A DNA stretch of 64,000 bases from Pseudoalteromonas sp049257235. Its GTDB lineage: Bacteria > Pseudomonadota > Gammaproteobacteria > Enterobacterales > Alteromonadaceae. A program made the translations under genes and the position numbers. Position 1 is the first letter of the stretch. Each line of letters starts with the position of its first letter. Location: contig NZ_JBMMUF010000001.1 of NCBI RefSeq assembly GCF_049257235.1, positions 124,001 through 188,000 of the forward strand, given 5' to 3'. Positions 33,366-41,969 of this stretch are shown piece by piece. The notes under the pieces are model-generated. The model made no database searches. It worked only from the letters and a program-made list of their open reading frames with translations, and had not been told where the DNA came from.

Positions 33366-36074
33366 GCAGATCTTGAAACAGCACAACCTGTAGCAATTAT
33401 TGACCGTGCTTCATTAGAGGCAACAGGCCTTACTTCTGTAGGTGACTTCCTACAAACGCTTCCTATCGCAGGTTCGGCAATTAATACTACCTTCAACAAC
33501 GGTGGTGACGGTTCAACTCGTATCGACTTACGTAACTTAGGTTCTAGCCGCGTGCTAGTTCTTGTAAACGGCCGTCGTTGGATTAACTCAGGCACAGGTG
33601 CTGACTCTTCAGTTGACCTAAATACCATTCCAACAACTGTTATCAAACGCATCGAAGTCCTTAAAGACGGCGCTGGCGCCGTATACGGTTCAGATGCAGT
33701 AGCAGGTGTTGTTAACATCATTACTCGTAAAGATTTCGAAGGTGTTGAAGCGACTGCATACATGGGTGAAAGCTCAGAAGGTGACGGTGCTCAAGAGCAA
33801 TACGACTTCACTGTAGGTACAGCAACAGATAAAGGTCACGTTGCGCTAAATGTTTCTTACACCAAGCAAGAGCCAATCTGGGCCGGCGACCGTGAAATCT
33901 CAAACGTGCCACAATTTGGTACCGGTAACCGTTTAGGTTCTTCAGGTACTCCGCAAGGCCGTTTCTCTTTCGTAGACGGAACATCTGCTGACAACTACCG
34001 TGGTTTCGTTAACCACTCAGTAACTCAAGGCTTCCCTACAGATGGTACGGTTCCTAACACCCCATTTAACGCGGATGGCTCTGCTAATCCAGACAGCGAT
34101 TTCACACCATTTTCTAACAATATTCGCTACAACTACGCACCAGTGAACTATCTTCTGACACCTCAGGATCGTTGGTCACTATACGCTACTGGTGGTTATG
34201 AGCTAGCTGACAATGTACGCATGAGTACAGATGTACTATACAACCACCGTGAATCAGCACAGTTCCTTGCTCCAATGCCTCTTTTCATTGGTCCTTGGGC
34301 AGGTGGTGCAGAAGCGCTTAACCCGACGGTCATTTCAGCTGAGAACATCTACAACCCATTCGGTTTCGATATTTTCGGTGAAGAACACATGAGCTACTAC
34401 AACGGTGGTTTCATCGGTCGTCGAATGATCGAAAACGGCGGGCGTGAGTTCTCACAAAAAGTTGAGACTTGGAAGTTCAACTTAGGTTTTGACGGTTTTA
34501 TTAACATCGCTGATGTAGATTGGGATTGGTCTGTACACTTCGGTTACGGTGACAACTCGTCAGTTCAAACTACCAAAGGTCGTCTGAACATGGTGCGTAT
34601 CGCTCAAGCTCTAAGTGCAGATTGTAATACTGACTCAAGTTGTGTACCTCTAAACTTGTTTGGTGGCGAAGGCTCAATCACTCCAGAAATGCTTGATTAC
34701 ATCACTACAACTGAAACAAGCCAAGGTGGTAACAAACTTTGGAACTATGCGGCGAACATTTCAGGTTCACCTGTATCACTACCAGCGGGTGATTTAGGCA
34801 TCGCAGCAGGTTACGAATACCGTCGTGAAGAAGGTTACAACCTTCCAGACTACCTAGTCCAAAGCGGTCAGTCATCAGGTGGTTCGATTCAGCCTACAGA
34901 AGGTACCTTCTCTGAGTCTTCATACCACTTAGAGGTAATCGCGCCTCTAGTTGCTGACGCACCAATGATGGAAAGCTTAGAACTATCAGCGGCTATCCGT
35001 TATACAGATATCGAAAACTCAGTCGGTTTCGAAAGTGACAATACATCGTACAGCGTTGGTCTAACGTGGCGTGTAAACGATGATTTGATGGCTCGTGCTA
35101 ACTCTTCAACAGGTTTCCGCGCTCCTTCAATCAGTGATTTGTTCGGTGGTTTATCTGTAACATTCCCATCAGTAACGGATCCATGTAATGGTGGCGCTTG
35201 TGCTGACGTTCCACCAGCATATACTCAGCCTAACACACAGTTAGAAGCGCAAGTAGGTTCGAATGACTCACTAGAGCCAGAAGAATCAGAAAGCTTGTCA
35301 TACGGTATCGTTTATGAACCTAGCTTCGTTGAAGGTCTAAACCTATCTGTTGATGTATGGGACATTGAAATCGAAAACGTCATTACTTCGGCTGGTTTCC
35401 AACAAGTACTAGACACTTGTTCAAACTATGCAGGTAAAGATTCTGATGATGCGAATCACCCAATTGCACCAAACTGTGATTCGTTACTAACACGTGCACC
35501 AAGTGGTGTTCCAGTAACGTTCATCAACCCACTGCTGAACTCTGGTAAGCTCGAAACAAATGGTGTTGACTTCGATATCATGTATGATTTCGAAACTAGC
35601 TTCGGTTCATTCAAAACAGTTCTTGATGCAACATATACTGATGTTTACCGTTTAGTTAACGATCAGGGTGTTGCGAGTTCAAACTACTCTGGCCGTAACC
35701 TAGGTGATGCTGGTTTCCCTCGCTGGAAGTCAAACTTCGACGTTACTTACATGCTTGATAACTTCTCATTTAACTACAACCTACAGTTAATTGGTAAGCA
35801 AATCGAAGATTGTGGTATCTCAAACGTGTCTACTGACACTTGGGCTTGTAGCGACCTAGACAATGACGAAAACAAACTAGGCACTACTGTTTATCACGAT
35901 ATTCAGGCAAGCTATATGCTAGAAGATATGAACACTCGTTTGACATTTGGTATTAAGAATTTGTTCGACAAAGTTCCACCAATCTCAACACAAGCGTTCG
36001 CAAACTCTTTCGATGCGAGTTTGTATGACCCAACAGGTCGTTTCTTCTACGGTCGCGTAACTGTTAAATTCTAA
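33216..36074 (+). CDS. TonB-dependent receptor (substrate unknown), paralogue of the divergent one
   Basis: 952 residues. Same signal peptide and VERIEVTGSRIKR start as its neighbour, plug domain with LRNLGSSRVLVLVNGRRW and KRIEVLKDGAGAVYGSDAVAGVVNIITRKDF, then a larger barrel, STGFRAPSISDLFGG, ending FYGRVTVKF with C-terminal Phe. Several paired Cys lie in predicted loops (ADCNTDSSCVP, DPCNGGACAD, DTCSNYAG..NCDS), absent from the neighbour, suggesting disulfide-braced extracellular loops. Followed by a terminator, then by the 2OG-oxygenase/TPR and sulfotransferase genes on the same strand. Confidence 0.92.
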   Translation: MLNSKIAKSVRLALAFGAASTAGMSANAIAAEEGAEEVERIEVTGSRIKRADLETAQPVAIIDRASLEATGLTSVGDFLQTLPIAGSAINTTFNNGGDGSTRIDLRNLGSSRVLVLVNGRRWINSGTGADSSVDLNTIPTTVIKRIEVLKDGAGAVYGSDAVAGVVNIITRKDFEGVEATAYMGESSEGDGAQEQYDFTVGTATDKGHVALNVSYTKQEPIWAGDREISNVPQFGTGNRLGSSGTPQGRFSFVDGTSADNYRGFVNHSVTQGFPTDGTVPNTPFNADGSANPDSDFTPFSNNIRYNYAPVNYLLTPQDRWSLYATGGYELADNVRMSTDVLYNHRESAQFLAPMPLFIGPWAGGAEALNPTVISAENIYNPFGFDIFGEEHMSYYNGGFIGRRMIENGGREFSQKVETWKFNLGFDGFINIADVDWDWSVHFGYGDNSSVQTTKGRLNMVRIAQALSADCNTDSSCVPLNLFGGEGSITPEMLDYITTTETSQGGNKLWNYAANISGSPVSLPAGDLGIAAGYEYRREEGYNLPDYLVQSGQSSGGSIQPTEGTFSESSYHLEVIAPLVADAPMMESLELSAAIRYTDIENSVGFESDNTSYSVGLTWRVNDDLMARANSSTGFRAPSISDLFGGLSVTFPSVTDPCNGGACADVPPAYTQPNTQLEAQVGSNDSLEPEESESLSYGIVYEPSFVEGLNLSVDVWDIEIENVITSAGFQQVLDTCSNYAGKDSDDANHPIAPNCDSLLTRAPSGVPVTFINPLLNSGKLETNGVDFDIMYDFETSFGSFKTVLDATYTDVYRLVNDQGVASSNYSGRNLGDAGFPRWKSNFDVTYMLDNFSFNYNLQLIGKQIEDCGISNVSTDTWACSDLDNDENKLGTTVYHDIQASYMLEDMNTRLTFGIKNLFDKVPPISTQAFANSFDASLYDPTGRFFYGRVTVKF

Positions 36075-36090
36075 TAGTTGCTAAAGATCT

Positions 36091-36116
36091 AAAAAGGCCG
36101 CATAAGCGGCCTTTTT
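36091..36116 (+). terminator. Terminator after the plus-strand TonB receptor
   Basis: Perfect 11-bp stem AAAAAGGCCGC / GCGGCCTTTTT with loop ataa and a T-run. The next gene starts 20 bases later, so it is likely reached by readthrough. Confidence 0.85.
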
Positions 36117-36136
36117 TATATAGTCGGAGAGTTGAG

Positions 36137-37897
36137 ATGAATCTAGATATCAGAAGTGTTGATTATCTAATTCAACAGGGTCAGTTAAAAGATGCATTAG
36201 CTGCTTTACATAATATAAAGCAAGGCTCTTTGGGAAATAGTGTGGATGTTGTCCATCGAGAATTTTTTCTCTACACAAGACTCAAAAAATATGAGCAAGT
36301 TATTGATTGTTTTAAAAAACTACCGGGTAATCTACAACAACAGGAAAATTACCTGCTGGTAATAATCGACTGTTGTCAAAAAGCCACGCAATTCGATACC
36401 GTTTTTCCTGTAGTCTCTGGGGTCATTAAGCGCTCAGGAAACCACAATCTAATTAATAAGTTAGGTTATAGCTTAATTAAGCGTGGTAAGTATCAAAGCG
36501 CAACTGAGTACTTTTCGTCAGTAATTAACTCTGGTTATTCAAGGCTTGCTAATTATATCGGACTTGCTGAGACTTATGCTAAACGTGGGCTGTATCAACA
36601 GGCTATAGAGACTTTGAGCAATCTCGATAAAGTTAGTGCACTTGATTACGTGTCTTTATATAACTTGGGCTTGTATACCAAGGAAATTGGTCAATACAGT
36701 GACGCTTTGCAGTATTTTGAAAGAGCTAAAGAAAAAGATAGAAAGCGTCATCATGCATATATTCAGCTTACTGGCACGCACCTTTTAATAGGCAATGTAA
36801 AAGGGGCTATTGCCTGCTTGGAAGAAGGGATAATGTATTGCGGTGCCCTCCCCGTTTTGACAAATGAATTAGCAAGGGTGAAGCTCGAATATAGGTATGA
36901 CGCTCCCTATGCCAAATATTATGAAATAGGATTAGATAAACTATCAAAAGAACACTTCATTGGCTTTTTAAACCTCCTAGTTCATACAAAAGATTGGAAT
37001 ACTACCGAGCAGGTTTTGGACATTGCGAAATCAAAGTTCAAACATTCTGGTCCATGGCACTTGATAGAGTGTCAGCTTTGTTACGAAAGAGGTGAGTATG
37101 AAAATGGAATCTTAGCCCTTGAGAATACAAACGAAGGGTTCAGCGCAACAGAGAGAATGTGGCGAGCCAGGTGCAATATCGCAGTTGGTAATTATTCTGA
37201 AGCATTAAACGATACAGTAGAGTTGACAAAAGAGCACGCTCTTGATCAAGGGTATTGGTGTCTGCACGCAAGTGCATTAGAGCTGGCAGGCGCCACTGAT
37301 TACGTAGGGCTTAATGACTTCGATGGATTAATCGATAGCTCTGCACTCCAAGGGTTTGATGCTAATGACAAGCTAGCAGATACTTTAATGGGTATTCATG
37401 AGATAGGCGCTCCACCTATTGGTCAGTCAGTAGTTGGGGGCACACAGACTCTGGGTAACATTCTTAACCTCGATAATGCTGTTATACAAGACTTTAAATC
37501 TAGCCTAATAGCCCACATACAAACTTATATCGCCAACTTACCTGAAAGCAAAGAACATCCAACAAGAAAATTTGCTGGTAGTGAATTTAAGTTTTCTGGT
37601 GCTTGGTCTGTATGTTTGAAAGACAACGGCTTTCATACAAGCCACTACCACAGCCGAGGTTGGATAAGTGGCGTTTATTATGTGGAAGTTCCTGAATTAA
37701 CAGGGAATGAAGGAGCCTTGCACCTCGGTAAAATGGATCTCCAGGGAGTTAAATCTGAAGCGAAGGTGGAAATAACCCCAAAACAGGGCCATGTTGTATT
37801 GTTTCCATCCTATATGTGGCATGGAACAAATGTGTTAAAAAATGACAAACGCAGATTAACGATAGCGTTTGACCTACTGCCAATTTTTGAGAATTAG
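36137..37897 (+). CDS. TPR protein with C-terminal 2OG-Fe(II) oxygenase-like domain
   Basis: 586 residues. About 1-390 is tetratricopeptide-like (LINKLGYSLIKRGKYQSATEYF, YNLGLYTKEIGQYSDALQYFERA). About 480-583 resembles the putative 2OG-Fe(II) oxygenase family PF13759: His503/His505 in TSHYHSRGWISGVYYVEVP, His562 in VVLFPSYMWHGT and Arg573 in DKRRLTIAFD, probable iron and 2-oxoglutarate ligands. Likely a protein or peptide hydroxylase whose TPRs bind the substrate; substrate unknown. No signal peptide, so cytosolic. AT-richer than neighbours. Two bases before the sulfotransferase gene. Confidence 0.82.
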   Translation: MNLDIRSVDYLIQQGQLKDALAALHNIKQGSLGNSVDVVHREFFLYTRLKKYEQVIDCFKKLPGNLQQQENYLLVIIDCCQKATQFDTVFPVVSGVIKRSGNHNLINKLGYSLIKRGKYQSATEYFSSVINSGYSRLANYIGLAETYAKRGLYQQAIETLSNLDKVSALDYVSLYNLGLYTKEIGQYSDALQYFERAKEKDRKRHHAYIQLTGTHLLIGNVKGAIACLEEGIMYCGALPVLTNELARVKLEYRYDAPYAKYYEIGLDKLSKEHFIGFLNLLVHTKDWNTTEQVLDIAKSKFKHSGPWHLIECQLCYERGEYENGILALENTNEGFSATERMWRARCNIAVGNYSEALNDTVELTKEHALDQGYWCLHASALELAGATDYVGLNDFDGLIDSSALQGFDANDKLADTLMGIHEIGAPPIGQSVVGGTQTLGNILNLDNAVIQDFKSSLIAHIQTYIANLPESKEHPTRKFAGSEFKFSGAWSVCLKDNGFHTSHYHSRGWISGVYYVEVPELTGNEGALHLGKMDLQGVKSEAKVEITPKQGHVVLFPSYMWHGTNVLKNDKRRLTIAFDLLPIFEN

Positions 37898-37898
37898 A

Positions 37899-39428
37899 AT
37901 GACTTTAATAGACAAGAAACTACAAGAATTACAAATGCTGTTTAATAAAGGGGCTCACCAAAAATCAATAGAAGAATTAGAGCAATTAAGTGCTGAATAC
38001 CCAAATGAGGGGAAGGTAATCTTACAGCTTGCCTTTAACCACTTTAAGCTTATGGATTGGCCAAAGGCAAACAACTACATAGAAAAGTTAGTGAGGCAGT
38101 TTGGTTCTCAAGAGTATTATCTCCATTGCGCCGTAGATTTTTATTTGCAGACTTCACAATACCTTAAGGCCATTCCTGTGCAAGAACGAATTTGTGAAGA
38201 CAAAGGGGATCACAACCAAAAGCATAAGCTCGCGATGCTTTACATAAAGAGCTTCGCTCATGATAAGGCTCATGGGCTGTATAAAGAGATATTAGCTAAT
38301 AAGCCAGATGATATATATGCTATCGGTGTTCTAGCCGATATAGAACACGGTGATGGGAATTTTTCACAAGCAATCGATTTATACAAACACATTCTTGATA
38401 TCCAACCTAACAGTGCAACCGCACTTTATGGCATTGTAAAGTCGACAAAATTCAAAAATGTAGATACGCATATAGAAAAAATAGCGACACAAATTATTGA
38501 AAACGCTTTAGTCGGAGACGATCAAAAAATTGAAGCGCACATGGCGCTGGGAAAAATGTACGATGATTGCAATATGCACGACAAAGCCTGGCTGCATTGG
38601 AGTCAAGGTAATAGCCTTCAAAGTAAGCTCTTTCCTTATGATGGCAAGCAGGTTGATGAGCAAGTTAAATTAATTAAAGAATCGTTTACCAGCGAATTAC
38701 TTTCTAAGTATCAGCACAAAGGTAATCAAGACGTATCCCCCATATTCATAGTAGGTATGCCTCGCAGTGGTACTACATTGTTGGAGCAAGTGCTTGAGCG
38801 AAGTGGCTGCATATGCGCAGCTGGAGAATCCCCTGCTCTTAATAAAGCTGTAAACGGACGACTGTATAATATTCGCTTCCCTCAAGATATAGGCTTGGCG
38901 CCAGCTAGCTTATTTGCGGATCTTGCGTCAGATTATCTCGATTATATTGCCAATTGCCATGTTGAAGGCAAGCTCAGAAGTGTCGATAAACTTCCAGGTA
39001 ACTTCCTCTATTTAGGTCTACTCAAGTTAATGTTCCCAAATATGAAGGTCATTAACATGAAGCGCAATAAGCAAGATAATGCTCTATCAATATTTGCAAA
39101 CATGTTTTCGAACCATATGACTTTCACTAATACCCTTGAGGGTATCGCTCACATGCAAGAGTTACATGATGACATGATGGAGCATTGGCAGGGTATTTTC
39201 TCTGACAATATACTTTCTTTGGATTACGAAGAATTTGTATCAAATTTTGAGACTCAAGCGAGAGAAGTGTTCGATTTCACAGGCTTGGAGTGGAATGATT
39301 CTGTTGTAGACTTTGTCAACAGTAAGAATAAAGTATTCACTCCCAGCTCCTATCAAGTAAGGCAAGGCATTAATACCAAAGCCATTAATCGCTCAGATCC
39401 TTATCTAAAAAAATTAGCTGAATGCTAA
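37899..39428 (+). CDS. TPR protein with C-terminal sulfotransferase domain
   Basis: 509 residues. TPRs fill about 1-240 (HKLAMLYIKSFAHDKAHGLY, AIGVLADIEHGDGNFSQAID, HMALGKMYDDCNMHDKAWLHW). The sulfotransferase domain has the 5'-phosphosulfate loop GMPRSGTTLLEQ (286-297) and the 3'-phosphate motif VINMKRNKQDNALSIF (about 384-399; Arg389, Ser398). By family it transfers sulfate from PAPS to a hydroxyl group, in the cytosol. A Lys-Leu-Pro-Gly motif VDKLPGN precedes it as in this group. Start chosen at the ATG right after the previous stop; a frame starting 30 bases earlier overlaps it. Confidence 0.87.
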   Translation: MTLIDKKLQELQMLFNKGAHQKSIEELEQLSAEYPNEGKVILQLAFNHFKLMDWPKANNYIEKLVRQFGSQEYYLHCAVDFYLQTSQYLKAIPVQERICEDKGDHNQKHKLAMLYIKSFAHDKAHGLYKEILANKPDDIYAIGVLADIEHGDGNFSQAIDLYKHILDIQPNSATALYGIVKSTKFKNVDTHIEKIATQIIENALVGDDQKIEAHMALGKMYDDCNMHDKAWLHWSQGNSLQSKLFPYDGKQVDEQVKLIKESFTSELLSKYQHKGNQDVSPIFIVGMPRSGTTLLEQVLERSGCICAAGESPALNKAVNGRLYNIRFPQDIGLAPASLFADLASDYLDYIANCHVEGKLRSVDKLPGNFLYLGLLKLMFPNMKVINMKRNKQDNALSIFANMFSNHMTFTNTLEGIAHMQELHDDMMEHWQGIFSDNILSLDYEEFVSNFETQAREVFDFTGLEWNDSVVDFVNSKNKVFTPSSYQVRQGINTKAINRSDPYLKKLAEC

Positions 39429-39448
39429 AGCAGCCTCACGGCTATTAA

Positions 39449-39480
39449 TTTGGGGGCACACCTTGTCCCCAAACAATTTT
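39449..39480 (+). terminator. Probable terminator after the sulfotransferase gene
   Basis: TTTGGGG / CCCCAAA 7-bp stem with an 11-base loop, followed by CAATTTTT, about 20 bases after the stop. Confidence 0.55.
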
Positions 39481-39507
39481 TACTGGGGCATGTACAAGAT
39501 CAGAGCA

Positions 39508-41817
39508 TCAAATCAGTGAGAATTGTCCATCAAAGCTCACTGCTTCAACAGATATACCTATTCCACTGAGGTCGTCGATGATGGGCTGAAGTTGCTTTTC
39601 CATATAATGCTGAATATCTAATGGCGTGTTCGTGGGCATGAGCTCTGGGCCATTGACGGTTTGCACATACTCAATCCAATCACCTTTATGGAATTGTTTT
39701 GAAGACTTCAACGTGGCGCGAACATGAGGAGGAATTGTTTTAACATACTGTTCAGGTTTTTTACCTAACCGCTTTGCATATACGAACTTATTCAAATCAG
39801 AAATATCTTGTGTTTCATTGACATAGTGCTGAACCACGGCATTTATATCGGCATCATTAAACAGTGCCCTGAATAACGCCTGCTGGAAATCCCTTGCTAA
39901 GGGTGTCCAATCTGAACGCACCGACTCCATCCCTTTGAAAACTAGTTTAAAGTCCTTTTGAGCAAGCAATCCGGCATAACGTTTTTTGCTGCCAATATCT
40001 TTGTGCCGAGCTTTGGGCATAAAAAAAGGTCTAAACAAGCTTTCATACTCCAACTCCATGAAGCTGCATAAATTAGACTCTTGACTTAGCTTTTCCGCCC
40101 ACTTTTGATTTATTTTTCCAACAAGGTTCACGCAAAGGGTGTGACTTTCCTCTAGCGATAAGTTCTCCGGTAAAGATACAAACGTCGAATCGGTATCTCC
40201 ATAGATGACCTGCACTCCCATTTCTTCAAGCCATAACTTTGTTGTTTGCATGATTTCATGGCCCCGTAATGTGATTGAGCTAGATAACCGCGGGTCATAA
40301 AATCGGCAACCAGTCGATCCCAACACACCATAAAGACTGTTCATAATAATCTTGATTGCCTGTTGGAGGTGGTGATCTCCCTCATCCTTTGCCGCTTGTC
40401 TTGCCTCCCAGAGCGTGGCAACCAATTGCGGTAAATGGTGCTGTGTGCGAGAAAAATAGCCCCCATTAAATCCTTCAATACTGTTTTCTTTGTCGGCCAA
40501 GCCCGCAATTAAACCGAGAGGGTCGATACGGAAGGTGCGAATGATGCTGGGATACAGACTTTTGAAATCCAATACTGCAACGTTCTGGTAAAGGCCAGGA
40601 GTCGACTCCATCACATAACCGCCGGGGCTATCGAAATGCAATCCATGCTCGCCAAGATTGGGGGCAACATAACCACTTCGATGTAAGTGCGGTAGATATA
40701 AATTTGTAAATGCAGCAACCGAACCTCCTAAGCGCTCCAATGGCAACCCTGTGAGGCGTGTCCTTGCGACGGCAAAGTCCACTAACTCAAGCTTTCGGAA
40801 AATCTCCAACACCAATGCCGCATCTTTACGGTTGTATTGTGCCAATTTAACTTTGTCATGCTCAAATAAATGCTGTATCTGCCCAAGCTTATCGCCACCA
40901 TCTATCAATTTTCGCTCACCCAGCATTTCATGGGCGACGTTATCCAATGAAAAACTAGTGAAGTGATACGTGGCGTTTTTAAGCATCTCAATGCCATCTA
41001 GCACGGCGCGTCCCGGCACGACAAGCTTATTAATTTGCCCTCCACGCCATATGACCGATTCTTTGTTTCGACCAAAGTTTAAATTCACATTTAATTGCTT
41101 TGCACGAAAGCACAACAGTTGAAAGTCAAAATCAACAACATTCCAACCAATGATTAAATCTGGGTCTTGATCGCAAATGATATCGTTTAAACGTAATAAT
41201 AACGCTACTTCATCGGGTACAAACTCAAGCCATGAAGGACTGCTCTGTTGTTGGTTCCCAACCATCACCACTTTAGTGTAGCTGTCACTGTGCACGGCAA
41301 AACTATACAAAATGCCGTCGCCACTGCACTCTATATCCAAAGAGAGCGCTGTCAGTGTGGGTTTAAAGTGCTCGTTAGGCTTTATTTGCGCGCCTTGCAT
41401 AAAATCGCTGTGGCCTGGCGAATATTGACCTTTCACCCACACCGCACCACGAATAAACCGCTCCATTAAAAACTGGTCTTGAGGCCTAATATCATCCTCA
41501 TACACCGCTATATGAGCGTCACGCAACGCGTCTCTGGCAGCATAATAATCTTGTAGCTTGTTAAAATAACAGGCACACATTTGTTGCTCAGCAAAATTCT
41601 TTAAGGTGACTGCTGAGATTTGCACGTCGATACCTTGATTGTGCAATAGGCTTTTAACTTGACTTGCACTGCGCTCCAGCACAAAAAAGACCGCTTGCTG
41701 CGCGTCAGTCACGACTTTTACGGGACCATTGTCACTGGCAAGCCACAACACATAGCGAATTCCATCACGACGCTGTTGTGTTTGTATGGAAAGAATAAAT
41801 CCTGCTATGACTGACAC
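39508..41817 (-). CDS. polB: DNA polymerase II (family B)
   Basis: Proofreading, damage-inducible polymerase used in replication restart and translesion synthesis. 769 residues, close to E. coli Pol II. Exonuclease motifs LSLDIECSGDG (about 158-168), GWNVVDFDFQLL and YNRKDAALVLEIF; polymerase motif A DFKSLYPSIIRTF, motif B KIIMNSLYGVLG, motif C IYGDTDSTFV. Begins with GTG, with AAGGT upstream. Divergent from dinG; I could not make out a clear LexA box in the 152-bp gap. Confidence 0.96.
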   Translation of the reverse strand: MSVIAGFILSIQTQQRRDGIRYVLWLASDNGPVKVVTDAQQAVFFVLERSASQVKSLLHNQGIDVQISAVTLKNFAEQQMCACYFNKLQDYYAARDALRDAHIAVYEDDIRPQDQFLMERFIRGAVWVKGQYSPGHSDFMQGAQIKPNEHFKPTLTALSLDIECSGDGILYSFAVHSDSYTKVVMVGNQQQSSPSWLEFVPDEVALLLRLNDIICDQDPDLIIGWNVVDFDFQLLCFRAKQLNVNLNFGRNKESVIWRGGQINKLVVPGRAVLDGIEMLKNATYHFTSFSLDNVAHEMLGERKLIDGGDKLGQIQHLFEHDKVKLAQYNRKDAALVLEIFRKLELVDFAVARTRLTGLPLERLGGSVAAFTNLYLPHLHRSGYVAPNLGEHGLHFDSPGGYVMESTPGLYQNVAVLDFKSLYPSIIRTFRIDPLGLIAGLADKENSIEGFNGGYFSRTQHHLPQLVATLWEARQAAKDEGDHHLQQAIKIIMNSLYGVLGSTGCRFYDPRLSSSITLRGHEIMQTTKLWLEEMGVQVIYGDTDSTFVSLPENLSLEESHTLCVNLVGKINQKWAEKLSQESNLCSFMELEYESLFRPFFMPKARHKDIGSKKRYAGLLAQKDFKLVFKGMESVRSDWTPLARDFQQALFRALFNDADINAVVQHYVNETQDISDLNKFVYAKRLGKKPEQYVKTIPPHVRATLKSSKQFHKGDWIEYVQTVNGPELMPTNTPLDIQHYMEKQLQPIIDDLSGIGISVEAVSFDGQFSLI

Positions 41818-41969
41818 GTGCTTACCTTTAACGATAGGAATACTGGCAGTTTACCTAAGCATGCCAACAAATACAGCTGACATTTTATATATAGCGCGAT
41901 AAGCGCTTGAGTCTTGCCAAATGAGCCCCTAAAATGACAGCACTGTAAATATATACATAAGTACCAATC

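Noticed and set aside
33167..33763. 198-codon minus-strand frame over the receptor start
   Set aside because: Antisense shadow of the plus-strand receptor gene; a matching shadow occurs over the divergent receptor.
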